Positions 1-11,238 of a stretch of DNA of 64,000 nucleotides are shown piece after piece. The stretch is from Amyelois transitella (taxonomy: Eukaryota > Arthropoda > Insecta > Lepidoptera > Pyralidae): NCBI RefSeq assembly GCF_032362555.1, contig NC_083536.1:10044001-10108000 (forward strand), read 5' to 3'. Position 1 is the stretch's first letter; every line of letters begins with the position of its first letter. The translations under genes were made by a program, and so were the position numbers. The notes under the pieces were generated by a model, which made no database searches, had not been told where the DNA came from, and saw only the letters and a program-made list of their open reading frames with translations.

Positions 1-1321
1 GCTTGGCTCCATCTGCGACCGGAATGTCGTCGGTGTACGCGGCGTAGCAGGCCGGGCTCAGGCAGCTGCCCTGAGGAACGCCAGCCCGGACGGGTTTCTT
101 CGTTGAAAGGGCGTCTTCGACCGCCACCCTGATCTTCCGCTCGTTCAGGAAGGAGGCCACAATCCTGATCAGTCTTCTGGGCATGGGGCTCTTCGACAGT
201 TTGTACAGCAACCCCTCGTGCCATACTCTGTCGAAGGCCTTCTCATTATCTAGGAGCACAACAGCCACGGTCTCCTTTCGGTTGGCAGCGACTGAGATCT
301 CGCCGAGGAGTCTGGCGATCTGGAGCATCGTGGAGTGTTCTGGCCGGAACCCGAACTGCTCGGCGCGCGGTGGAATGTGCGGCAGTATGAGGCCGAGCAG
401 CAGTTTCTCAAACACCTTCGAGAGGGCGCTGAGGAGCGTGATGGGCCGGTAGCTCTCAGGCATGCGGAGGTCCTTCCCCGGCTTGGGCAAGAGGATCACC
501 CTTCCGGTCTTCCAGATGTTCGGGTAGTGGCCCGAGCGCAGAATGCCGTTGAAGAGGCGCGTCACCGCCGTGATGAATCCCGGCGGTAGGTGGCGAAGCG
601 CCTCGTTCGTGACGTTGTCTGCGCCCGGGGCTTTCCTAGGCTTCAGCTTCAGGATGGTCCTCTTGACCTGGCCGGGAGTGAAGAACACCGCGTCTTCCTG
701 CTCCGGCACTGGCTCCGCAAGGTACTCCCGAAGGTGCTCGATGACGCTGTCGTGGTGGGCCTGGTCCACGATCGGGTTCGGCGTGAATTGACGCTCCAGA
801 TGTTCGGCAAAGATCTCAGCCCTGTCTTCGGCCTTGAATCGTGGGAGGCCATCGGCTGCCAGCAGCGGCCGGACGGGTTGTGGCACGCCCGACAACTGCC
901 GACAGAGGCGGTGAACGGAGGGGATATCACCGCCTACCGATATGAGGTTGTTCTCCCACGATCTGGCTGCGTGCTTCTCCAGTTTGTCCTTTACGGTTTC
1001 CACCAGCTTGTTCAGCTCGGCTTTTAGGGTTGGGCAGCGAGTGCTCATCCACAGCCTCCGCATTCTTCGCTTCCGCTCCAGCAGCGCGGTGATGTGCGCC
1101 GGGAGCGGCTCGGGTTTGGCGGTGGCCGGCACGGGGGTCCGTGCGGCGTCGAGTGCGTGCTGGATGCTGCGGGTGATGGCGCTCGCCGCAAGCTCGACTT
1201 CTTCGCTGGTGGAGACCCTCTTGAAGGCGACACTGGCCTTGTCGCCTTCGATTTCTTCTCCGTAGCGGTCCCAGTTGATTTTGGACGTTGTCCTCGGCAG
1301 CGAGACCCTCGCCGGAAGGTA
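1..1321 (-). pseudogene. Jockey-type LINE ORF2 fragment: linker and reverse transcriptase
   Basis: On the minus strand one frame is open from 1321 to the window edge, about 440 codons with no stop. It first reads an endonuclease-RT linker rich in charged residues (INWDRYGEEIEG near 1280), then reverse transcriptase blocks: KPRKAPGADN near 640, SYRPITLLSALSK near 450, FGFRPEHS near 350, VLLDNEKAFDRVWH near 240, and GVPQGSCLSP followed by YTDDIP near 30-70, where the catalytic YxDD is YTDD. This is the RT of a Jockey-clade non-LTR retrotransposon, which copies its own RNA at the target site. The endonuclease is missing upstream (stop at 1322-1324) and the 3' part lies outside the window. The GC-rich codon use differs sharply from the AT-rich DNA next to it. 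It is a truncated copy; R1-like relatives are the main alternative. Confidence 0.85.
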
Positions 1322-1351
1322 TTATACTGATACAAATATATTTTTATTATA

Positions 1352-1684
1352 TTATTTATACAAATGATGTTTCCAAAATTCTTTTAAAAACTTTAAGCAA
1401 AGGTGTCCACAGTTTATAGTTCCATAAGATTGATATTGCAAATAATTATAATTTATAGTTAAAGGACTTAAATAATTTAGTAGTTCCAATGGTGGTTTTA
1501 AATCACCAAAACTATCAAAATATTCACAGTAATTAATATATTTAACGTAGGCTACCCAATGTGTTCCAGGATTGTCAGAACTATCTAAATTTAATATAGC
1601 ACACTCAATTTTTTTTGGTTTCCGTGGAAGAGTATCTCTCATATACACTCCGCGAAAGTAAGGAATATCAATAGCATGTTCCAT
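1352..1684 (-). pseudogene. Adenain-like cysteine protease (Polinton PRO)
   Basis: The frame gives 110 residues with the order of catalytic residues of adenovirus-type proteases (peptidase C5-like): His in GTHWVAYVK, Asp in YFDSFGD, Gln in YLQYQ and Cys in NCGHLCL. In Polintons and adintoviruses this enzyme is thought to mature capsid proteins. The C-terminus ends naturally at 1352. The coding frame continues upstream of the first Met into the neighbouring hydrophobic ORF, but that stretch changes frame near 1740, so the copy is broken. The catalytic set as seen is complete. Assignment to Polinton/adintovirus rather than another adenain-bearing element is inference from the neighbour. Confidence 0.7.
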
Positions 1685-1744
1685 TATATCTAAATTGGTT
1701 AGTGCTTGTCTGGGTAGCCGCTTTTTCAGTTTTTTGAAGGACTT

Positions 1745-2118
1745 AGATAAAATCCTGCTCCCTTTTTATATGGTTTTATATACAAGGCCTTTCCTAAAGC
1801 AACAGATTCCATCATCTTGTTATGTCGTTTAGACTCTTCAAAGTTTTTCTGAGCTACTTTGTAATCATTAACAGCCTTTGCTATACCTGCCGCGCCACCA
1901 GCAAGTGAACCTAAAGCTTACAGACCGGCAAAGATGGGAATGAGCGGTAAAAAGCCTCCGAATTTAGGAATGGGTATACATCGTGGTAAACGTGTACGTG
2001 ATCCGTTATTTTTAGAAAATAGTCTTTTTGCGGTTGCATATGCAAAGTTTATAGTTGAACGCTTGTCCTTTGATTTAATATTTTTAAGCTTAGATTGTAT
2101 AATTTTCACTACTTTCAT
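1745..2118 (-). pseudogene. Small hydrophobic-segment protein of Polinton-like element, broken
   Basis: The frame starts at 2118 with a basic N-terminus and runs into a Pro/Gly-rich hydrophobic stretch (PKFGGFLPLIPIFAGL) before an in-frame TAA at 1918. After the stop the same frame continues with a Gly/Ala-rich segment (SLAGGAAGIAKAVND) and a charged helix (ESKRHNKMMESVALGKGL), ending near 1745. Proteins of this pattern commonly sit just before the adenain gene in insect Polinton-like elements and have been compared with adenovirus minor core or capsid proteins; the role is not established. One nonsense codon and a frame change before the protease break it. Confidence 0.5.
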
Positions 2119-2143
2119 AAATGAACGAACTCCACTCCAGCGC

Positions 2144-2436
2144 GAGTAACTCCCATCCGGCCCGGTGAGCCTGCCCCGGTGACGGGACGGTTGGGAAAAA
2201 TTGATTCATCGACCCCGGTAGATCGGCCCCGTCGACCAACGGGGTAGATGGCACAGATTAAGTATCAACCATCCCGGTGTGTGTTTTGAACGGGGCGGAT
2301 AGCACAGAGTGAGTAGCATACGGCCCGGTAGTGTGAAGTAGGAAGAGTTAAATAAAAAAGGTTTGTAAGGTACAATCAGTTTTTATTTTTGACACAAAAA
2401 CATTATATATACAAAAATCTATAAAACATTATCTTT
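2144..2436. repeat. Left TIR of MULE copy A (293 bp)
   Basis: It begins GAGTAACTCCCATCCGG and is GC-rich for about 190 bases before becoming AT-rich. The same sequence occurs at 5035-5327, at 4452-4744 with a few differences, and as reverse complement at 7625-7917. Long TIRs of this size are typical of MULEs. Confidence 0.9.
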
Positions 2437-2715
2437 GTTTTATACTAACTATACATTTAAAATAACAGATATATATGTTTATCAGTAGTAGTGTTTCGGT
2501 TTTACTTAATGCTACCTTATTTTTTAGTTATACTATAAATAATTGCTTTTAACTTACTAGTACTATAATCACAGATAAGATTCAGTTTCACTAAATGCTA
2601 ATTGCTTAATTATTTTGATTTATTAATCTTATCATTAATTATCAAAACAATTATTATAATAAATAATTGTTTTGATTTATTAATCTTAATCACAGATAAG
2701 TTTCATCACTTCTAA

Positions 2716-4334
2716 TTATCGTAGCATTTCCAGAAGATGACCTATTGTTATTTGTCCATCTATAAATTCTAAAGTTTTTTCGAGGATAAAATTATCCCAA
2801 TGTATAGACTGCTTCAAACGATTACATACATTTCGATCTTGTTGTGATATAACTTCGTAATAAGAGGCGTCGCTTTGCAGTGCTTTAATTAATTCCACTA
2901 TATTCGGTTGTTTCTTTTTGATAAGCTTGTTAAGTTTGTTGTGCCAAGACTCAAGATTATTGGTAGTCCTATGACGCTCCCCAAATACACACCATAGGGG
3001 TATAAAATCATCGCGAAGCCACTGAGTAACCATATATTTACGAAAAATCTTGCTTTTTTTATCGTCTGGGCTGTGCGCAGCTATGTAGAACCAGCCATTA
3101 AAAATTTGGTCTTGTGGCAAGTATGGGAGTACGGCACAGAGTGCAACTTGCCTGCGGGTTATTTTAGATTTAGTTAGTCCTAAATCTTTGCCTTTCTTCC
3201 ATACGGCTTTGGAAAAATGAAAATAACAGCCTTTTCTTATAACATTTGGAAACACTGATATAATAGCATTCATGGCTGCCATTTCAAAATCTGTTTTGAA
3301 TGTAATCGGATTCCAGTCTGGTATTTGAGATTTAATTATATAAAACAGTTTTTCATATGTATCAGTATCTTTGCTGCTGAGTAATGCATAAGCAACTGGA
3401 ATAATATTAGTTGATTTGTCGGTGCTACCAATGTCGCAATGTATTGTGTAGAGCTGCAGAAATGGAGTTGGGCAGCTTTTGAATGTTCCGTCACCCATAA
3501 AATGTTTACCCTGAGATATGACTGCTCTGCTTCTTTGAGAAGAAAATACTAAAATACGTTGTTCATCATATGAATAATCGGCTAATAAAAAATCCATGCA
3601 TGTTGACGGTATCTCCACTTCTGCCAAATTCGTGTATTTAATTTTTTTCATTCCCTTTGAGGCATTTCTCGCTCGGTATAATGTACTTTTTACACTTTTT
3701 AAAGGTGGAATTTTCTGTATCAAATCAAAGCCAGAGTTTTTGTAGGATGCAACTGCAGCATTATAGACTGAGGTAACAGTTGGGAATTCAGGTGACGATA
3801 CATCTTGTTTGCATTTAAATAAAGCCTCATCAATTTCGTTTTTAATGAAATCCGGTTGACATTCATGTCTCTTCTCTGTTACAATTTGATTGTCCTATAA
3901 AAAAGGAAGATAAATTTAAGTTAATTGTCTCAAAAGAATCGTTTTTTTTCATAATTGGCATACATATATGGTCATTTACAAACAAACACATAAAAAAATC
4001 ATCAGCTGTGTATGTATTGATGAAATAAGACAAAGCTATTATTTTAACCAATTTTCAAAACTTCATAGATACACCTACTGGTTTTGAGGGTAATCTCAAA
4101 ACTTCATAATTCTTATTAAATTAAACCTTAAACTAAAACACTAACCTTAACAGTTATTTTGCCACCACATTTCTGTTTTTTTCTGTTAATACATTCCCAT
4201 GCTGCGGTTCCATTTTTATATTTTTCCTTTAATACATATTGGTGTCCTCCACGTAAAAGAACAGTGCCACCGTTTCTTTTTACATGTGTAATAGCTGATT
4301 GGCCAATAGAGCAACTTGGGAATTCTTCTTCCAT
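2716..4334 (-). CDS. MULE transposase with FLYWCH zinc finger (copy A, two exons)
   Basis: Proposed spliced gene: exon 1 from 4334 to 4146 and exon 2 from 3894 to 2716, about 455 residues. Exon 1 carries the first half of a FLYWCH-type zinc finger (YVLKEKYKNGTAAWEC, then a second Cys in KQKCGG). Its donor AAG|gttagt and the acceptor ttatag|GAC are in phase, and splicing brings TEKRHECQ, the His/Cys end of the finger, directly behind it. Exon 2 carries the MULE DDE domain: MGDGTFKSCP (first Asp), KTDFEMAAMNA (second Asp), CYFHFSKAVW, and RTTNNLESWH (candidate Glu). The protein would bind the TIRs and catalyse cut-and-paste transposition. The frame is intact and identical to copy B at the protein level, so divergence is recent. 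The splice model is inference; no transcript is available. Confidence 0.8.
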
Positions 4335-4451
4335 ATTTTGTTATGAAATCTAAAATAATTAATTTAATTATTGTTGAGAATCATTAACATTTACTAATAA
4401 TAGAAATACATAGTCAAATAGCAATATTAAGTCACTTCACTTACCTAGTTA

Positions 4452-5034
4452 GAGTAACTCCCATCCGGCCCGGTGAGCCTGCCCCGGTGACGGGACGGTT
4501 GGGAAAAATTGATTCATCGACCCCGGTAGATCGGCCCCGTCGACCAACGGGGTAGATGGCACAGATTAAGTATCAACCATCCCGGTGTGTGTTTTGAACG
4601 GGGCGGATAGCACAGAGTGAGTAGCATACGGCCCGGTAGTGTGAAGTAGGAAGAGTTAAATAAAAAAGGTTTGTAAGGTACAATCAGTTTTTATTTTTGA
4701 CACAAAAACGTTATACATACAAAAATCTATAAAACATTATCTTTAAAAACTCACAGCTAGATATGTTTTAGCAAACGACATTTACTCACACTATCTCCTT
4801 ACATCGATTACTCTTTATGACTAACATAGCAAATAACAATAGGGCTCAAAAATTCTTGGAAACAGCATCGAACAATAGAACAAACTACCCTTATCTACGA
4901 GTATAGTGCAACCAACCAATAGGAAGCGCATCACAAACGCATTGTCCTGTGACATCAGTCGCTCTAAAGCGGTCACAGTTGTGTGTGGTGTCGCATGTCG
5001 GTGTTGTTTTATATTGTGAGGGTACATAACTAGG
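4452..5034. repeat. Inverted MULE right-end segment (583 bp)
   Basis: The segment is the reverse complement of 7335-7917. It holds a TIR (4452-4744) plus about 290 bases of sub-terminal DNA. A 68-codon open frame inside it (4821-5027 minus, repeated at 7342-7548 plus) is most likely not a gene: it lies upstream of the transposase start, where the element's promoter would be. Confidence 0.85.
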
Positions 5035-5606
5035 GAGTAACTCCCATCCGGCCCGGTGAGCCTGCCCCGGTGACGGGACGGTTGGGAAAAATTGATTCAT
5101 CGACCCCGGTAGATCGGCCCCGTCGACCAACGGGGTAGATGGCACAGATTAAGTATCAACCATCCCGGTGTGTGTTTTGAACGGGGCGGATAGCACAGAG
5201 TGAGTAGCATACGGCCCGGTAGTGTGAAGTAGGAAGAGTTAAATAAAAAAGGTTTGTAAGGTACAATCAGTTTTTATTTTTGACACAAAAACATTATATA
5301 TACAAAAATCTATAAAACATTATCTTTGTTTTATACTAACTATACATTTAAAATAACAGATATATATGTTTATCAGTAGTAGTGTTTCGGTTTTACTTAA
5401 TGCTACCTTATTTTTTAGTTATACTATAAATAATTGCTTTTAACTTACTAGTACTATAATCACAGATAAGATTCAGTTTCACTAAATGCTAATTGCTTAA
5501 TTATTTTGATTTATTAATCTTATCATTAATTATCAAAACAATTATTATAATAAATAATTGTTTTGATTTATTAATCTTAATCACAGATAAGTTTCATCAC
5601 TTCTAA

Positions 5607-7225
5607 TTATCGTAGCATTTCCAGAAGATGACCTATTGTTATTTGTCCATCTATAAATTCTAAAGTTTTTTCGAGGATAAAATTATCCCAATGTATAGAC
5701 TGCTTCAAACGATTACATACATTTCGATCTTGTTGTGATATAACTTCGTAATAAGAGGCGTCGCTTTGCAGTGCTTTAATTAATTCCACTATATTCGGTT
5801 GTTTCTTTTTGATAAGCTTGTTAAGTTTGTTGTGCCAAGACTCAAGATTATTGGTAGTCCTATGACGCTCCCCAAATACACACCATAGGGGTATAAAATC
5901 ATCGCGAAGCCACTGAGTAACCATATATTTACGAAAAATCTTGCTTTTTTTATCGTCTGGGCTGTGCGCAGCTATGTAGAACCAGCCATTAAAAATTTGG
6001 TCTTGTGGCAAGTATGGGAGTACGGCACAGAGTGCAACTTGCCTGCGGGTTATTTTAGATTTAGTTAGTCCTAAATCTTTGCCTTTCTTCCATACGGCTT
6101 TGGAAAAATGAAAATAACAGCCTTTTCTTATAACATTTGGAAACACTGATATAATAGCATTCATGGCTGCCATTTCAAAATCTGTTTTGAATGTAATCGG
6201 ATTCCAGTCTGGTATTTGAGATTTAATTATATAAAACAGTTTTTCATATGTATCAGTATCTTTGCTGCTGAGTAATGCATAAGCAACTGGAATAATATTA
6301 GTTGATTTGTCGGTGCTACCAATGTCGCAATGTATTGTGTAGAGCTGCAGAAATGGAGTTGGGCAGCTTTTGAATGTTCCGTCACCCATAAAATGTTTAC
6401 CCTGAGATATGACTGCTCTGCTTCTTTGAGAAGAAAATACTAAAATACGTTGTTCATCATATGAATAATCGGCTAATAAAAAATCCATGCATGTTGACGG
6501 TATCTCCACTTCTGCCAAATTCGTGTATTTAATTTTTTTCATTCCCTTTGAGGCATTTCTCGCTCGGTATAATGTACTTTTTACACTTTTTAAAGGTGGA
6601 ATTTTCTGTATCAAATCAAAGCCAGAGTTTTTGTAGGATGCAACTGCAGCATTATAGACTGAGGTAACAGTTGGGAATTCAGGTGACGATACATCTTGTT
6701 TGCATTTAAATAAAGCCTCATCAATTTCGTTTTTAATGAAATCCGGTTGACATTCATGTCTCTTCTCTGTTACAATTTGATTGTCCTATAAAAAAGGAAG
6801 ATAAATTTAAGTTAATTGTCTCAAAAGAATCGTTTTTTTTCATAATTGGCATACATATATGGTCATTTACAAACAAACACATAAAAAAATCATCAGCTGT
6901 GTATGTATTGATGAAATAAGACAAAGCTATTATTTTAACCAATTTTCAAAACTTCATAGATACACCTACTGGTTTTGAGGGTAATCTCAAAACTTCATAA
7001 TTCTTATTAAATTAAACCTTAAACTAAAACACTAACCTTAACAGTTATTTTGCCACCACATTTCTGTTTTTTTCTGTTAATACATTCCCATGCTGCGGTT
7101 CCATTTTTATATTTTTCCTTTAATACATATTGGTGTCCTCCACGTAAAAGAACAGTGCCACCGTTTCTTTTTACATGTGTAATAGCTGATTGGCCAATAG
7201 AGCAACTTGGGAATTCTTCTTCCAT
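5607..7225 (-). CDS. MULE transposase with FLYWCH zinc finger (copy B, two exons)
   Basis: Proposed exons 7225-7037 and 6785-5607, shifted exactly 2891 bases from copy A and with the same protein sequence, splice sites and phases. The FLYWCH half-finger in exon 1 and the MULE catalytic domain in exon 2 (MGDGTFKSCP, KTDFEMAAMNA, TTNNLESWH) are intact. Because this copy has two properly oriented TIRs it is the one that could be autonomous. The 3' end is followed by an AT-rich tail region up to the left TIR at 5327. The sub-terminal region 7226-7624 should hold the promoter, but I see no clear TATA box in it. Confidence 0.82.
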
Positions 7226-7624
7226 ATTTTGTTATGAAATCTAAAATAATTAATTTAATTATTGTTGAGAATCATTAACATTTACTAATAATAGAAATAC
7301 ATAGTCAAATAGCAATATTAAGTCACTTCACTTACCTAGTTATGTACCCTCACAATATAAAACAACACCGACATGCGACACCACACACAACTGTGACCGC
7401 TTTAGAGCGACTGATGTCACAGGACAATGCGTTTGTGATGCGCTTCCTATTGGTTGGTTGCACTATACTCGTAGATAAGGGTAGTTTGTTCTATTGTTCG
7501 ATGCTGTTTCCAAGAATTTTTGAGCCCTATTGTTATTTGCTATGTTAGTCATAAAGAGTAATCGATGTAAGGAGATAGTGTGAGTAAATGTCGTTTGCTA
7601 AAACATATCTAGCTGTGAGTTTTT

Positions 7625-7917
7625 AAAGATAATGTTTTATAGATTTTTGTATGTATAACGTTTTTGTGTCAAAAATAAAAACTGATTGTACCTTACAAAC
7701 CTTTTTTATTTAACTCTTCCTACTTCACACTACCGGGCCGTATGCTACTCACTCTGTGCTATCCGCCCCGTTCAAAACACACACCGGGATGGTTGATACT
7801 TAATCTGTGCCATCTACCCCGTTGGTCGACGGGGCCGATCTACCGGGGTCGATGAATCAATTTTTCCCAACCGTCCCGTCACCGGGGCAGGCTCACCGGG
7901 CCGGATGGGAGTTACTC
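7625..7917. repeat. Right TIR of MULE copy B
   Basis: Reverse complement of 5035-5327 with about two to three mismatches near its inner end (for example ACGTTATACAT against ACATTATATAT). The inner boundary is the shared AAAGATAATG. Confidence 0.9.
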
Positions 7918-8241
7918 GACAAAATTCTGCTTACAAATTACATGCATACCAAGAGAAAATAAATTTTGATTTGTTAATTACAAAAATTTTACATTTCATC
8001 GCTCAAAAGTAAATACAATTTCAGTAAAAAAATATATAACTAACTAAATTCATGCAAAAATTTAACGTTGAAAAAAGAAAGTGGTTAAATTTAAGATACA
8101 GTTTGTAAGAAATTCTCTGTTTCGATGTAACTCCAATCCATTAAAAGTGTTTTTATAGTGGATTTAGCTTTATTAGGACTTTCCCTTTTGAAATTCGAGA
8201 TACGGGAAAGTTTATTATAAATAAGGCAAGAGACAAAAGGG

Positions 8242-11031
8242 TCAAATTTTTGAGCAAAACGAGTGTTCATCAGTGGAAGATCTATTCAGATCATTGTACA
8301 TGTCAGATTTTACTACTTGTTTGTGCTTTAGAAAGAATTTTTTCAATATAAACAGTTTACGCACACTAAGAACCTGTGCTTCTTCATACAAAGTAATTGT
8401 GGAATAACGAAATGGCTTTCTCAGCATAACCTTCAAAACTGCCCGTTGAGCACGCTCTAGCTTTATTAAATAACTGGAGGCTGAACTTCCCCATACTAGT
8501 ATACAATAGGTTATGATTGATTGGCAAAGGGCAAAATAAATATTTTTCAATAAAACACGTCCCGCAACATCTCTTAAAATTCTCATGACATAGATGAGTT
8601 TGCGCACTCTTGCACACGTGACGTCGATGTGTTCAGAAAAGGTTAATTTTTCATCCAAAATAACTCCGAGGTACCTGATTGACTTTGACCTCTGGATAGT
8701 TGCACAGTCACAAGAGAATGTCCTGCAGGAATCCATGTTACCGCGTCTATGCAGTCTGATCTCTGGAGTATGTTTTGGAGCAGAGGCCGCAGTTTTGTAA
8801 AAACAAAGGAGTTTCGTTTTATCTATATTGAGGGTTAAAAGGTTGTCTGTTAACCATTTAGCGATTACCGATAAACCTTTTTCAACCTTACGAAAACACT
8901 CATCCCAGTTTTCATGGGAGAAAACGAGGGCTGTGTCATCAGCATAACATATGATAGAACAGTGTGATGATGCCAGGTACGCTAAATCGTTAATGTAGGT
9001 CAAAAATAAGGTGGGTCCCAAAATACTGCCTTGTGGTACTCCAAAACAGATTGATTTGCATCCGCTGGCGTCCGAACCTACCTTGACACACTGTTTTCTG
9101 CCGCTCAAATAGCTACTAAACCACTCCAGAGCTATGCCTCGCACTCCCATAAGCTCCAACTTCCGTAAGAGTATTGGAATTGACACTGTATCAAATGCCT
9201 TTGCCAAATCAAGAAAGGCGCCGACACAGGCTCGACCTTGATCCAGATGATCCGCAACTTCTGTAGATTTGTTTTGCCTAAAACCAAATTGTGACTCAGA
9301 GATCAAATTGTGTTTTTCCAGAAAAGATATAAGTCTAGAGTTCACTAGACCCTCAAGAAGTTTGGATAGGGTACTCAGAAGAGAAATAGGTCTATAATTA
9401 CGCGGATCATCTCTTGGTCCATTTTTGTGTATCGGAGTCACGGCAGCAGTTTTCCATACCTCAGGGAACTTCCCGGCCATGAAGCTGGCATTAAAAATAT
9501 GTGCTAAAGGCTCAGCTATAATTTTTCCAATTAATTTAATTATTTTATTGGATATGTTGTCCAGGCCAGGTGCACTATTGGTTTTTAGGCTTTCAATGCG
9601 CCTCCAAACCTCATTGGCATCCGTCGGACGTAGAAAGAATGAATCAGTAGGACTTATGACATCTAATTCTTTTAATCTTTTAGATATGGCTTCCTCTGAG
9701 TCGTTTTCCTCACTTAATATTTTGTTAGCTAGTAATTGCCCAACCGACGAGAAGTAATCGTTGCACATATCGAGGGATGCTTAAGGTGTGTCTTCTAGTC
9801 TAGTAAGTTCGTTTGGGGCATTTTTGACACGACCTTTATGAGTCAGATTACCAATATTTTCCCAGAGCTTTTTTGGATTGGTCATATTGTCGGTCAACAT
9901 TTTAGAGTCGTGTTCTGATTTGAGTTTCCTTAAAAGATTTTGATAGAAGTTCCTATATCTTAAGTAAATACATTTTATAGTCACGTTATTTGGGTTTTTT
10001 CTACATTGTGCGTGTAGTTTATCTTTATGGATAGCACACCGGATCAAGCCTGGCGTCATCCAAGGCTGTATTGCAAAAGCTTTATGACTTATTTTAACCA
10101 ATTTCGAGTTTTTCGATATAGCTTCTCTTATAATCGCATCAAGTTTTTCTGCAGCCCATGTAGGACATTTGCTATCTTTGATTTCCTTCCAATCAACTTT
10201 TTCAATATCATTGGCTAGCCCTTGGTCGTCGATCTTAGTGCGGTAACGATTTTTAGCTTGCTTTGAGATGGTAGGGCTAAAAGTCACTCCAGCTAACTCA
10301 ACATGGTGATCAGTGAGCTCTGTACGGCAAACCAATGAGGTAGCAGATGATTCAGAAGGAATATAAATGTGGTCTAGACAAGAGTTGAGTCTTGTTGGGA
10401 TAGTTATTGCAGCCATAAAACCAAGTTCAGCCATAAGGCATGTATATTTCGAGATCATATCATCGTTGTCGTGAGAGGGATTTTGATCATAAATATTAAT
10501 ATTAAGATCTCCTGTAATTATTAATCGAGGGTTTTGTTTTACTTTGTTTACTTCAGATTCTAACGAGTTTAAAAAGGGAGTTGAATCGGTAAGTGATGGT
10601 GACCTATAAATACCCAAAACAGAGAAAACTCCAGGGATCTCAGCAAGCACACAATTTGCATCTATAATATGAGGCTCTGAGAATTCTGGAGACCAGCATT
10701 TTTTAATGTATATTACAACTCCTCCACATTTATTGATGAATTTATTTGATCGAAAGGAAGTGTAGCCGGGTATCTGAGGAATCGCGCGCGAATCTTTTAA
10801 CCAACATTCAGTAAGAACAATAGCATCGAATGCAATTTTTAATCTCGCAAGCACAATAAGAAATGCACTAAAATTTTTATATATACTTCTTATGTTAGCA
10901 TTAAGTATCTTTATGTCGTGTGATGACAATAAATCGCCACATTCTTCAGCGGAATCCACGGCATGGCATGGGATGCTAACAGCGTTGTCGATGTTGTTTA
11001 CCAGATCTAAGGTGGCCGTAAAAGGGCCCAA
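8242..11031 (-). pseudogene. CR1-like ORF2: AP endonuclease + reverse transcriptase, one nonsense codon
   Basis: Both halves are in the same frame and separated only by a TAA at 9781-9783. The N-terminal half (11031-9784) is an APE-type endonuclease: ILNANIRSIYKNF, VLTECWL (Glu), GDLNINIYD, RLNSCLDHIYIP and ELTDHHVELAG are the usual metal-binding and catalytic blocks. The C-terminal half is the RT: PGLDNISNKIIK, NYRPISLLSTLSK, SQFGFRQNKST, GAFLDLAKAFDTV, GVPQGSILGP and CYADDTALVF with the catalytic ADD, then the thumb region to 8242. The product nicks the target and primes cDNA synthesis. The single stop at the start of the RT (TP*ASLD) is the only lesion I see, so the copy is fairly recent but not functional as one polyprotein. 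Confidence 0.85.
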
Positions 11032-11238
11032 AAAATTAATTTATATTGTATCACAACAGGGGCTGCCATGCCGCAAAAAAACCGCATAAAAAAGTGTGAA
11101 AGATATTCACTGTACAACATTTTTGACGATGGAGTATTTACTATGTTAAGATAATCGAAAAGTGTTATAGTTGTTTTAGACATTACTGGAGTAACAGATG
11201 AAACAAAGTTAATTATAATTAAGAAAGTGTATACCAAA

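Larger units (their letters stand above)
1325..2143 (-). mobile_element. Polinton/adintovirus-like remnant
   Basis: This AT-rich segment carries, in the order usual for Polinton-like elements, a small hydrophobic-segment protein and an adenain-type cysteine protease, both read on the minus strand. It is bounded on the left by the Jockey fragment and on the right by the terminal repeat of a MULE at 2144. No polymerase B, integrase, packaging ATPase or capsid gene is present, so it is a short fragment. Stops and a frame change between the two reading frames show it is decayed. Confidence 0.65.
2144..5034 (-). mobile_element. MULE (Mutator-like) DNA transposon, copy A with inverted right end
   Basis: Positions 2144-4451 match 5035-7342 of copy B almost base for base, with the same transposase gene. 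Where copy B continues into its right terminal segment (7335-7917), copy A instead has that segment in reverse complement (4452-5034). As a result the left-type terminus GAGTAACTCCC appears in direct orientation at 2144, 4452 and 5035. The 8-base string CCTAGTTA is present on both sides of the inverted part (4444-4451, and as TAACTAGG at 5027-5034). The copy therefore lacks a correctly oriented right TIR and should not transpose alone. Confidence 0.85.
5035..7917 (-). mobile_element. MULE DNA transposon, copy B, complete
   Basis: A 2883-bp element bounded by 293-bp TIRs at 5035-5327 and 7625-7917, beginning GAGTAACTCCC and ending GGGAGTTACTC. The transposase gene lies between them on the minus strand. 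No 8-10 bp target duplication is visible, because the left flank is the rearranged copy A (…TAACTAG) and the right flank is GACAAAATT. The two TIRs differ at only a few positions. Confidence 0.9.

Noticed and set aside
183..1335. Several open frames on both strands at the left edge (for example 590-1027 plus, 649-930 minus)
   Set aside because: They are shadows of the GC-rich RT frame that runs unbroken on the minus strand from 1321 to 1.
4821..5027. 68-codon ORF, repeated at 7342-7548 on the other strand
   Set aside because: It lies in the MULE sub-terminal region upstream of the transposase gene and has no recognisable motif; its duplication only reflects the element's right end.
4444..5034. 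CCTAGTTA/TAACTAGG as a MULE target duplication
   Set aside because: The two copies are inverted, not direct, so they cannot be a target duplication; they are part of the flipped segment.
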